From Microvirga flavescens (GTDB taxonomy: Bacteria; Pseudomonadota; Alphaproteobacteria; Rhizobiales; Beijerinckiaceae), in NCBI RefSeq assembly GCF_003290125.1, contig NZ_QMKH01000002.1:62001-126000 (forward strand): a stretch of 64,000 bases of DNA, written 5' to 3'. The notes beneath the pieces were generated by a model that saw nothing but the letters and a program-made list of their open reading frames with translations, searched no databases and had not been told where the DNA came from. Made by a program: the position numbers and the translations under genes. This document shows positions 26,024-33,519 of the stretch, piece after piece. Each line of letters opens with the position of its first letter. Position 1 is the stretch's first letter.

Positions 26024-26938
26024 TTACTGAGCCGGCTTGGCCGGAGCAGCAGCGGACGCGCCGCCTGAACGGCCCATCGGATCGTTGAAGTATCGGAAGA
26101 AGTCCGAGTTCGGGCTCAGCACGAGACGAGTATCTCCAGATTTGAGGCTGACCTCATACGCCTGCATCGAACGATAGAAGGCGAAGAAGTCCGGATCCTT
26201 GCCAAAGGCGGCTGCCAGGATTCGGTTTTTATCCGCATCGCCCTGTCCCCGCAATTCCTCCGCCTGACGGTTGGCGTCAGCCCGGATGACGGTCGCGTCG
26301 CGCTCGGCCTTGGCACGGATCGCCTGTGCCCGCTGCTGGCCGTTGGCCCGCAGGTCCGCCGCCTCGCGCTCGCGCTCGGTGCGCATGCGCTGATAAACGG
26401 CCTGGCTGTTCGCCGCCGGCAGGTTGACGCGGGTGAGGCGGACATCGACCATTTCGATGCCAAGGCTCTGCGCCTGCCTGTTCACATCGTGCTGGATGCG
26501 GTTCATCAACTCTCCGCGATCCGTGCGGACGATCGCATCCCGCGACGCGCTCGCCAGAACGTTGCGCATCACGGCGTTGGTGAAGCTCGTCAGCCGCTGA
26601 TTGGCCAGGGTGATGTTGTTGACCGCCTGGTAGAACTTCAGCGGATCCGTGATCCGGTAGCGGGTGAACGCATCCACCTCCAGGTTCTGCCGGTCGGCGG
26701 ACAGAAGCGTCTGCACTGGGAGGTCGAGATCGAGAACGCGCTTGTCGAAATAGGTCACGGTGTCGATCAGCGGCACCTTGAACTTCAGGCCCGGCTCCCG
26801 AATGTCGGACTGCACCGCGCCGAAGCGCAGGACGAGGGCGTACTGCGTCTGCTGCACGGTGAAGGCCGAGGCATAGAGAATCACCGCCGCCAGCGCGAGC
26901 AAAGCAAGGATACCTGTGCGAAGCACGGAGTTGTTCAT
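26024..26938 (-). CDS. hflC: HflC, SPFH-domain modulator of FtsH protease
   Basis: The 304-aa protein has an N-terminal membrane anchor (about 7-26) and an SPFH/prohibitin domain in the periplasm, then a coiled-coil region rich in E-R-E-R-E-A-A-D-L-R-A-N-G-Q-Q and A-D-A-N-R-Q-A-E-E-L-R. With HflK it forms a ring around FtsH. The ATG overlaps the hflK stop (ATGA), so the two are translated together. It ends with an Ala/Pro-rich tail. Confidence 0.95.
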   Translation of the reverse strand: MNNSVLRTGILALLALAAVILYASAFTVQQTQYALVLRFGAVQSDIREPGLKFKVPLIDTVTYFDKRVLDLDLPVQTLLSADRQNLEVDAFTRYRITDPLKFYQAVNNITLANQRLTSFTNAVMRNVLASASRDAIVRTDRGELMNRIQHDVNRQAQSLGIEMVDVRLTRVNLPAANSQAVYQRMRTEREREAADLRANGQQRAQAIRAKAERDATVIRADANRQAEELRGQGDADKNRILAAAFGKDPDFFAFYRSMQAYEVSLKSGDTRLVLSPNSDFFRYFNDPMGRSGGASAAAPAKPAQ

Positions 26939-28083
26939 CGCGTCGCTCCCTGTTGCGCCGGCTGAGTGGCCGCGGAGCCCGTCGCCGGGGCCCTGCGCTG
27001 CAATTCGTTCAAAGGCAGGAAGGGCAGGACGCCCTGTCCGTTCTGGTCGATGACGATCTTGGGCACCTCTCCGAGGACCCGCTCCATCGTCTCGAGGAAA
27101 ATGCGCTCGCGGATGATGTTCGGAGCCTTGCGGTATTCCTCATAAACCTTGCTGAAGCGCGCCGCCTGGCCGCTGGCGTCGGCAACCGATTGCTCGCGGT
27201 AGGCCTCGGCCTGCTGGACGGTGCGCGCCGCCTCGCCGCGCGCTTCCGGCACGGTACGGCTCGCGAAGGTCTCGGCCTCGTTCTGCACGCGCACGGCGTC
27301 CTGCTGTGCGGCGTTCACGTCGAAGAAGGCCTGACGCACATCCGCCGGAGGCTGGGCCGCCTGCAGCTGCACGACATTGATGAGAACGCCCGCGCCGTAG
27401 CCGTCGAGGCTGCTCTGCGTGATCTGGCGAACCTCCTGCGCGACGCTCGCCTGCTCGGTCGTCAGGATACCCTGAATCGTGCGGCGGCCGATCACCTCAC
27501 GCATCACGCTTTCCGCGACGGCCTTGATGGTGCCCTGGGGGTTCTGAAGATTGAAGACGAAATCCTGCGCCCGCGCCGGGTTGACCTGCCACACCACGTC
27601 GAAATCGATATCGATGATGTTCTCGTCGCCGGTGAGCATGAGGCTTTCCTCAAGCATGTCGCGGTTGCGGCCTCCCGCGCCGGAGACATAGCCGACCTCG
27701 ATCCGCTCCTGACGGGTCACGTCAGGCTTGCGCACCTGACCGATGGGGTACGGCCAGTTGTAGCGCAGGCCCTCGCCCGAACTGCCGGTATATTTGCCGA
27801 ACAGCATATTGATGCCGATCTCATTCGGACGGACCGTGTAGAATCCGGTCAACAGCCAGACGCCGACCACGGCGAGCGCGAGGAGAAGGATGCCCTTGCC
27901 GCCGCCGAAGGAGCCGCCGGGGATGAAATCCTTCAGGCGGTCCTGACCGCGCCGCAGAATATCCTCAAGGTCGGGGGGCGTGCCGCTGTCTTGCGGGCCC
28001 GAGCCCCAGGGGCTCTTGCCCCCTCCCGATCCGCCACGCTGGCCCCACGGACCACCGCCGCCGCTCTGGTTACTCCAAGGCAT
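26935..28083 (-). CDS. hflK: HflK, SPFH-domain modulator of FtsH protease
   Basis: The 382-aa protein begins with a Gly/Ser/Trp-rich cytoplasmic tail (about 1-55; W-S-N-Q-S-G-G-G-G-P-W), typical of HflK. A membrane helix (about 62-80) and the SPFH domain follow, then a coiled coil (A-E-T-F-A-S-R-T-V-P-E-A-R-G-E-A-A). GGAGGAAAGG lies upstream of the ATG. It follows folA by 119 bp. Confidence 0.95.
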   Translation of the reverse strand: MPWSNQSGGGGPWGQRGGSGGGKSPWGSGPQDSGTPPDLEDILRRGQDRLKDFIPGGSFGGGKGILLLALAVVGVWLLTGFYTVRPNEIGINMLFGKYTGSSGEGLRYNWPYPIGQVRKPDVTRQERIEVGYVSGAGGRNRDMLEESLMLTGDENIIDIDFDVVWQVNPARAQDFVFNLQNPQGTIKAVAESVMREVIGRRTIQGILTTEQASVAQEVRQITQSSLDGYGAGVLINVVQLQAAQPPADVRQAFFDVNAAQQDAVRVQNEAETFASRTVPEARGEAARTVQQAEAYREQSVADASGQAARFSKVYEEYRKAPNIIRERIFLETMERVLGEVPKIVIDQNGQGVLPFLPLNELQRRAPATGSAATQPAQQGATR

Positions 28084-28202
28084 AGGGTGCCTTTCCTCCT
28101 GATGAGAAGCCCGGCTGAAACCGCCGTAGGAATGAATGGCGGTTTTGGGTTGTGTATCCGCCGCCTGTCAAGGTTCCGAGGTGGGGATTCCGGAGGCGTT
28201 CG

Positions 28203-28730
28203 TCAACCTTGGCCGTTCCGGGCGCGCCGCTCAAGGTCGATGAAGGTAAACGCATGCTCGTCATCCGCGCCCTTGGGGTGTTCGCTCCGGGCAACCTCCC
28301 GAAAATCCGCACGGTCATAAGAGGGGAAGACCGCATCCCCTTCCGGGGAGGTGTGAACCTCGGTCAGATAAATGGCCCGAACATGCGGCAGAGCAAGGGC
28401 GTAGATCTCGCTGCCGCCCACCACGGCAACGCGGTCAGCCCCCATTTTTTGCGCCAGGGCGGAGGCTTTTTCGACCGCCTCGTCCCAGCTGCGCGCCACA
28501 TGCACCCCCTCCACCGTGAAGGCGGGATCGCGGGTAAGCACGACGGTCTCACGGCCCGGCAGAGGCTTGCCGATGGAGTCAAAAGTCTTGCGGCCCATGA
28601 TCATGGGCTTAGCCATTGTGAGCTCGCGGAAGCGCCGGAGATCCGTCTTCAGCCGCCACAAAAGCTGGTTATCGCGCCCAATCACGCCGTTATCGGCGAC
28701 TGCGACGACGATATCGAGGGGGCTCGTCAT
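28203..28730 (-). CDS. folA: Dihydrofolate reductase
   Basis: The 175-aa enzyme reduces dihydrofolate with NADPH, regenerating folate used by ThyA. Features are V-A-V-A-D-N-G-V-I-G near the start, L-W-R-L-K-T-D-L-R-R-F-R (with the catalytic acidic residue), P-M-I-M-G-R-K-T-F-D-S-I-G, and V-V-G-G-S-E-I-Y. The ATG at 28730 overlaps the stop of the GNAT gene (ATGA). It lies in one strand block with thyA, its functional partner. Confidence 0.95.
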   Translation of the reverse strand: MTSPLDIVVAVADNGVIGRDNQLLWRLKTDLRRFRELTMAKPMIMGRKTFDSIGKPLPGRETVVLTRDPAFTVEGVHVARSWDEAVEKASALAQKMGADRVAVVGGSEIYALALPHVRAIYLTEVHTSPEGDAVFPSYDRADFREVARSEHPKGADDEHAFTFIDLERRARNGQG

Positions 28731-29206
28731 TGTCCCGCCAGCCTTTCCAGAGCGTCGCCCGTCACGCGCTGCACCGTCCACTCGTCCATCGGCGTCGCGC
28801 CGATGGAACGGTAGAAACGCAAGGCAGGCTCATTCCAATCGAGCACCCACCATTCGAGGCGGGCGAGCCCTTCCCTCAGGCAGCGCTGCGCCAAGTGCCG
28901 CAGCAGCGCCTTGCCGACGCCCTTGGAACGGAAGGCGGGCCGGACGAACAGGTCTTCGAGATAAAGCCCGTGCCGCCCCCGGAAGGTCGAGAAATTGTAG
29001 AACCAGAGGGCGAAGCCCGCAGGCTCCCCCTCCCATTCCGCGATTTCCGCGAAGGCCCGTGGATTTTCACCGAAAAGCGCCTGCGCCACGTCGTCCTGCG
29101 TGGCGTCGACCTCATGGGCGAGCTTTTCATATTCCGCGAGTTCTCGGATGAAGGCGAAAACCAAGGCGGCGTCGCGGGGTTCGGCGGGGCGAATAGTCAG
29201 GGTCAT
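28727..29206 (-). CDS. GNAT family N-acetyltransferase
   Basis: A 159-aa GNAT fold: I-R-P-A-E-P-R-D-A at the start, the core acetyl-CoA site R-S-K-G-V-G-K-A-L-L at about 93-102 (R-x-x-G-x-G/A), and the C-terminal motif W-N-E-P-A-L-R-F-Y-R-S-I-G-A. It resembles diamine N-acetyltransferase-like proteins, but the substrate is not known. Overlap with folA implies coupled translation. Confidence 0.88.
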   Translation of the reverse strand: MTLTIRPAEPRDAALVFAFIRELAEYEKLAHEVDATQDDVAQALFGENPRAFAEIAEWEGEPAGFALWFYNFSTFRGRHGLYLEDLFVRPAFRSKGVGKALLRHLAQRCLREGLARLEWWVLDWNEPALRFYRSIGATPMDEWTVQRVTGDALERLAGQ

Positions 29207-29225
29207 GACTGTGATTTGACCGCCC

Positions 29226-29543
29226 TCAAGGATTCTGTCCAGCCTCGTCCGCCTGCCCCTCGACGCGACGCGGCGAGCCCCAGCGTTCGAGGACCGCGTT
29301 CATGTCGTCGAGCACGAAGAACCGGGCGCTCTCCACGTCATAGCCTTCATTGAGGAGGCTGTCGTAATCGGTGAAGGTGTGGCGGATATAGGCGACGAGC
29401 GACAACCACGCCGCCGTCTCCGGCGTTGCCTTGTGAAGCCCTCGGCTTCCCAGGGCGTGGTCCGTCACCGCCTCGAACTCGAAATCGGGAATGCGCGGGG
29501 CGAGAATGCGGACCGCGCTCTCGATGACCTCACGCCGGTTCAT
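29226..29543 (-). CDS. DUF2293-like small protein, 105 aa
   Basis: A helical protein whose centre and end, R-H-T-F-T-D-Y-D-S-L-L-N-E-G-Y-D and S-A-R-F-F-V-L-D-D-M-N, match my memory of DUF2293 proteins of Rhizobiales. Function is unknown. ATG 29543 has GAGGGG upstream and lies 7 nt past thyA; the longer frame would overlap thyA. It is part of the thyA-folA strand block. Confidence 0.65.
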   Translation of the reverse strand: MNRREVIESAVRILAPRIPDFEFEAVTDHALGSRGLHKATPETAAWLSLVAYIRHTFTDYDSLLNEGYDVESARFFVLDDMNAVLERWGSPRRVEGQADEAGQNP

Positions 29544-29550
29544 CCGCCCC

Positions 29551-30345
29551 TCAGACCGCCACTGGCGCCTTGATGGCCGGATGAGGATCGTAATCCTCGA
29601 TGGCGATATCCTCGAATTTAAAGTCGAACAGGGACCGTACATCCGGATTGAGCCGCAGCTTCGGCAGCGGGCGCGGCGCGCGGGACAATTGCAGCTCCGT
29701 CTGCTCGAGGTGGTTCACGTAAAGATGCGCATCACCGAACGAGTGCACGAAATCGCCGGGCTGAAGGCCTGTCGCCTGCGCCATCATGTGCGTGAGGAGC
29801 GCATAGGAAGCGATGTTGAACGGCACGCCGAGAAAGACGTCGGCCGAGCGCTGGTAGAGCTGGCACGACAGCTTGCCCTCTGCCACGTAGAACTGGAACA
29901 GACAGTGGCACGGCGCGAGCGCCATCTTGTCGAGGTCAGCCGGGTTCCACGCGGAGACGATAAGGCGGCGCGAATCGGGATTGCGGCGAATCTCGTTCAG
30001 CACCCACTGGATCTGATCGACCGTGCCGCCATCGGGCTTCGCCCAGGACCGCCATTGCTTGCCGTAGACAGGACCGAGATTACCGTTCTCATCCGCCCAT
30101 TCGTCCCAGATCGAGACGCCGTTTTCCTTCAGATAACGGATGTTCGTGTCACCCTTCAGGAACCACAGCAACTCGTGGACGATCGACCGCAGATGCAGCT
30201 TCTTCGTCGTGACGAGAGGAAAGCCCTCGCTCAGATCGAAGCGCATCTGATGGCCGAAAATCGAGATGGTGCCGGTTCCCGTGCGGTCGTCCTTGCGGAC
30301 GCCTTCCTTGAGAATTCGGCGAAGCAGGTCTTGATAGGCTTGCAT
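29551..30345 (-). CDS. thyA: Thymidylate synthase
   Basis: The 264-aa enzyme makes dTMP from dUMP and methylene-tetrahydrofolate. The catalytic Cys lies in L-A-P-C-H-C-L-F (residue 146, the same number as in E. coli), with [10 protein letters not shown] before it and the folate/dUMP region [14 protein letters not shown] after. The frame stays open upstream into the tmRNA gene, but ATG 30345 with GGAGCG upstream gives the exact family length. Confidence 0.97.
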   Translation of the reverse strand: MQAYQDLLRRILKEGVRKDDRTGTGTISIFGHQMRFDLSEGFPLVTTKKLHLRSIVHELLWFLKGDTNIRYLKENGVSIWDEWADENGNLGPVYGKQWRSWAKPDGGTVDQIQWVLNEIRRNPDSRRLIVSAWNPADLDKMALAPCHCLFQFYVAEGKLSCQLYQRSADVFLGVPFNIASYALLTHMMAQATGLQPGDFVHSFGDAHLYVNHLEQTELQLSRAPRPLPKLRLNPDVRSLFDFKFEDIAIEDYDPHPAIKAPVAV

Positions 30346-30459
30346 GGGTCGCTCCTGTCTCCACCTTATCGCAACGGGAAGCGCATTTGAGAATGGGGGC
30401 TCCGTCCCCGGCGAACTTGTCCCCCGGTCTTTCAAATCGGTTCCGCTTTTCTTATATTG

Positions 30460-30781
30460 GGTTTGCCGGTCGCAAGGCCGGCTATGGCGATAAACGGCTA
30501 TCGAAATAAACCCATCGGACCCGGGGGCGGTACCCGGCGCCTCCACCAAAACTCAAGTGTCGCTTGGGTTTCGGCGGGGGCGAAATAGGATCGACGAGGG
30601 CGTAAAGGGTAGACTTTTGCTCGGCATGGTTCCGCCGTTATCGGGCCGATTCAATAGTTGCCAACGACAACTATGCTCCGGTTGCAGTGGCTGCGTAAGC
30701 GGTCCCTAATACCGACTCAAAGTCCTAACGGTTAGCACCGTTAGGCGGGGTTCGGAGGCACCTGGCAACAGAAGCCTCCAC
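30460..30781 (+). ncRNA. ssrA: Circularly permuted two-piece tmRNA
   Basis: The acceptor piece comes first and ends with the encoded CCA at 30546-30548. A T-arm-like stem CCGGG...CCCGG precedes it, and GGGTTT/AAACCC pairing closes its start near 30460. The coding piece begins at 30576 with GGGGGCG, which pairs with CGCCTCC of the acceptor end to form the acceptor stem. The typical 5' segment GGATCGACGAGGGC follows. The tag frame is 30660-30698 (ANDNYAPVAVAA, TAA). Downstream stems CCTAACGG/CCGTTAGG and GGAGGC/GCCTCC end the RNA. The permuted layout is known from alphaproteobacteria. The outer ends are approximate. Confidence 0.92.
30660..30698 (+). other. tmRNA tag-encoding frame (ANDNYAPVAVAA)
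   Basis: Thirteen codons from GCC to TAA. The product has the A-N-D-N-Y start common in alphaproteobacteria and a C-terminal V-A-A for ClpX recognition. With the resuming alanine from the tmRNA, the appended tag would be A plus this peptide. The ClpXP adaptor SspB is encoded next door. Confidence 0.88.
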
Positions 30782-30805
30782 TTCTTTCTCTTCAAGGGCT
30801 CGCTC

Positions 30806-31423
30806 ATGGCCGGTAAAGACCTGATCCGCTACGACCTTCTGGTGCAGGATGCGCTGAAAGGAGTCGTACGCAGGGTTCTCATCGACGCGGCGAAGGACGG
30901 CCTGCCCGGCGAGCATCATTTCTACATTTCCTTCCGCACGGATTTTCCCAGCGTTCGCCTCTCGAACCGCCTGCGTGAAAAATATCCGCAAGAAATGACG
31001 ATTATCCTCCAGCACCAGTTCTGGGATCTGATCATCACCGAGCCCACCTTCGAAGTCGGCCTGTCCTTCTCGGGCGTTCCCGAGCGCCTGCTGATTCCCT
31101 TCGACGCGCTCACCGGCTTCTTCGACCCCTCCGTCCAGTTCGGCCTGAAGTTCGATCAGGAGGGCGACGAGGATGAGGAGGAAGAAGACAATGCCGCTGA
31201 AGCGCCGCCTCCCCCTGCCCCCATTCGCGGTGCGGCTTCCGAACCCGTTGAACTGAAGCAGCCGAAAAAGGGGCCGACCCCGGTGGCGAAGAAGGACGAG
31301 TCGGCCAAGGAGGCCGCCGCTCCCGCTTCGGACCAGACCGAAGAAAAGCCCGCGAAGTCCGAAAAGTCCGACGGCAACGGCGCGGAAGTCGTCAGCCTCG
31401 ACGCGTTCCGCAAGAAGAACTGA
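30806..31423 (+). CDS. sspB: SspB-type ClpXP adaptor, alphaproteobacterial form
   Basis: The 205-aa protein has an N-terminal folded domain (about 1-125; R-Y-D-L-L-V-Q-D-A-L, F-Y-I-S-F-R-T, L-I-I-T-E-P-T-F-E-V-G-L-S-F, I-P-F-D-A-L-T-G-F-F-D-P-S-V-Q-F-G-L) of the SspB fold. A disordered, acidic then Lys/Ala/Pro-rich linker leads to the short C-terminal V-V-S-L-D-A-F-R-K-K, the ClpX-docking peptide type. It delivers ssrA-tagged proteins to ClpXP. It lies directly downstream of the tmRNA gene, a functional pairing. Confidence 0.92.
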   Translation: MAGKDLIRYDLLVQDALKGVVRRVLIDAAKDGLPGEHHFYISFRTDFPSVRLSNRLREKYPQEMTIILQHQFWDLIITEPTFEVGLSFSGVPERLLIPFDALTGFFDPSVQFGLKFDQEGDEDEEEEDNAAEAPPPPAPIRGAASEPVELKQPKKGPTPVAKKDESAKEAAAPASDQTEEKPAKSEKSDGNGAEVVSLDAFRKKN

Positions 31424-31675
31424 ACTCGGCGGTCCGCCGCGTTGGGCCCAGGGACGGCGTATTAGACGAAATGCCGCCCGGGCGATACCGCGCGGCGCCG
31501 TTTCTCCCGCCCCTTCAAAACATCAACGAAACCAAGAGCTTGACCGACCGCCTCATGGGCAGTTGTCGCAACTGCGGCGCGTCGAGCATGGCTGCCATGA
31601 CAATATGCGGACCTTCGCTGTTGCGAGCGCGAAAGTTTGAGATAAGAACACGATCCCCCACCGAAAGAGGTCAGG
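31424..31675. other. Intergenic region between sspB and fumC
   Basis: No gene is supported. A compact palindrome CGGCGG-T-CCGCCG just after sspB (31427-31439) could be a weak terminator. The fumC promoter is expected in the remainder; GAAAGAGGTCAGG provides its ribosome binding site. Confidence 0.35.
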
Positions 31676-33067
31676 ATGTCGTCCTCAACCCGCATCGAAA
31701 CAGATACCTTCGGCCCCATCGAAGTCCCCTCCGACAAGCTCTGGGGCGCGCAGACGCAGCGTTCGATCCAGAATTTCCGCATCGGCGGCGAGCGCCTGCC
31801 GATCCCGCTGGTGCACGCGCTTGCCATCGTCAAGCAAGCCGCGGCCCTCGCCAACAAGGACCTTGGTGAGCTGGACGGCAAGCTTGCCGACGCCATCGCA
31901 ACCGCTGCCGCCGACGTGGTGCAGGGCAAGTTCGACGGTGAGTTCCCGCTGGTGATCTGGCAGACGGGCTCGGGCACGCAGTCGAACATGAACATGAACG
32001 AGGTGCTCTCGAACCTCGCCAACGAACGCATGGGCGGCGAGCGCGGCGGCAAGAAGCCCGTTCACCCGAACGATCACGTCAATCGCGGCCAGTCCTCGAA
32101 CGACTCGTTCCCGACCGCCATGCACATTGCCGTGGCGCGTGAGATCAACGACCGCCTTCTTCCATCGCTCAAGCACCTTTTGAAGGCGCTGAACGCGAAG
32201 GCCGAGGCTTTCAAGGACATCGTGAAGATCGGCCGCACGCACCTGCAGGATGCGACCCCGGTCACCCTCGGCCAGGAATTCTCCGGCTATGCGGCGCAGG
32301 TCCAGCTCGGCATCGACCGCATCGAAGCGACGCTGCCGGGCATCTATGCCCTCGCGCAGGGCGGCACGGCTGTCGGCACGGGCCTCAACGCCCATCCGAA
32401 ATTCGCGGAACTCTTCGCCAAGAAAGCGAAGGAGCTGACTGGCCTTCCCTTCACCTCCGCGCCGAACAAGTTCGAGGCCCTTGCCTCGCATGACGCTCTC
32501 GTCTTCACGCAGGGCGCGCTCGCGAGCATCGCAACCGGTCTCTTCAAGATCGCCAACGACATCCGCCTCATGGGCTCCGGCCCGCGCTCGGGCCTCGGCG
32601 AAATCTCGCTGCCCGAGAACGAGCCCGGCTCGTCGATCATGCCTGGCAAGGTCAACCCGACCCAGGCCGAGGCGCTGACGATGCTTTGCGCGCAGGTCTT
32701 CGGCAATCAGGCGACGGTGACCTTCGCCGCGAGCCAGGGCCATTTCGAGCTCAACGTGTTCAAGCCGGTGATCGTCAACGCCGTGCTGCAGTCGATCCGC
32801 CTCATTGCGGACGGCGCGGTGAGCTTCACCGACAATTGCGTCGTCGGCATCGAGCCGAACACGGACCGCATCGCCGACCTGATGCAGCGTTCTCTGATGC
32901 TGGTGACGGCGCTTGCGCCGACCATCGGCTACGACAAGGCCGCCGCCATCGCCAAGGCCGCTCACAAGAACGGCACGACCTTGAAGGAAGAGGCGGTCAA
33001 GTCCGGCGCGGTGACGGCGGAGCAGTTCGACGCCGTCGTTCGCCCGGAAGACATGCTGGCCCCGTAA
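31676..33067 (+). CDS. fumC: Fumarate hydratase class II
   Basis: The 463-aa homotetrameric enzyme interconverts fumarate and malate in the TCA cycle. The N-terminal [12 protein letters not shown] region, [13 protein letters not shown], the H-P-N-D-H-V-N segment, and the superfamily signature [10 protein letters not shown] near residue 320 are all present. Two small genes follow closely on the same strand. Confidence 0.97.
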   Translation: MSSSTRIETDTFGPIEVPSDKLWGAQTQRSIQNFRIGGERLPIPLVHALAIVKQAAALANKDLGELDGKLADAIATAAADVVQGKFDGEFPLVIWQTGSGTQSNMNMNEVLSNLANERMGGERGGKKPVHPNDHVNRGQSSNDSFPTAMHIAVAREINDRLLPSLKHLLKALNAKAEAFKDIVKIGRTHLQDATPVTLGQEFSGYAAQVQLGIDRIEATLPGIYALAQGGTAVGTGLNAHPKFAELFAKKAKELTGLPFTSAPNKFEALASHDALVFTQGALASIATGLFKIANDIRLMGSGPRSGLGEISLPENEPGSSIMPGKVNPTQAEALTMLCAQVFGNQATVTFAASQGHFELNVFKPVIVNAVLQSIRLIADGAVSFTDNCVVGIEPNTDRIADLMQRSLMLVTALAPTIGYDKAAAIAKAAHKNGTTLKEEAVKSGAVTAEQFDAVVRPEDMLAP

Positions 33068-33079
33068 CGGGAAAGAGCC

Positions 33080-33268
33080 GTGGCACAGATCATCAATCTG
33101 CGCCAGGCGCGCAAACATAAGGCGCGGGCCGACAAGGAGGCCCGCGCCGCTGAAAACCGCATCGCCTTCGGGCGGACAAAGGAGGAGCGCCAGCTGACGC
33201 AAGCCCGGCGCGACCTCGACAAAAAGAAACTCGACGCGCACAAGCGCGACGACGAGACGCCGACATGA
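33080..33268 (+). CDS. DUF4169 family small protein, 62 aa
   Basis: A highly charged, mostly helical protein: I-I-N-L-R-Q-A-R-K-H-K-A-R-A near the N-terminus, then A-E-N-R-I-A-F-G-R-T-K-E-E-R and repeated K/D/R. The pattern matches DUF4169, which often sits beside fumC and a ribbon-helix-helix gene in Hyphomicrobiales. Function is unknown. Its last codons overlap the start of the next gene (ATGA). Confidence 0.82.
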   Translation: MAQIINLRQARKHKARADKEARAAENRIAFGRTKEERQLTQARRDLDKKKLDAHKRDDETPT

Positions 33269-33519
33269 CGAGCGGCGTCGTCAAACGCTCCCTCTCCATC
33301 GCGGGTCACCGGACGAGCGTTTCTCTCGAAGAGCCGTTCTGGGAAGAATTGCGCAGCATCGCGCAGAAGCGCTCTCTCTCCATTCAAGCACTCGTGCAAA
33401 GCATCGATGCGGGCCGCGGCGAGCAGAATCTCTCTTCCGCCATCCGCGTTTTCATCCTGCAGGTTTTGCGCGACGAACTCAGCCGCCAGGAGCACCCCGC
33501 ACCACCGGCGGTGGCTTGA
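33265..33519 (+). CDS. Ribbon-helix-helix domain protein, 84 aa
   Basis: A beta-strand K-R-S-L-S-I-A-G-H-R-T-S-V-S-L-E-x-P-F-W is followed by two helices (L-R-S-I-A-Q-K-R and I-Q-A-L-V-Q-S-I-D), as in the aryl-sulfate-sulfotransferase-associated RHH_4 group. It is predicted to bind DNA or act with the coupled DUF4169 protein. Its 3' end overlaps the end of the convergent AsmA-like gene by 41 bp. Confidence 0.8.
   Translation: MTSGVVKRSLSIAGHRTSVSLEEPFWEELRSIAQKRSLSIQALVQSIDAGRGEQNLSSAIRVFILQVLRDELSRQEHPAPPAVA

Noticed and set aside
30346..30549. N-terminal extension of thyA by 68 codons
   Set aside because: It runs into the tmRNA acceptor piece; ATG 30345 has a ribosome binding site and gives the exact family length.
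31685..33241. 518-aa minus-strand frame opposite fumC
   Set aside because: Antisense shadow of a highly conserved enzyme.
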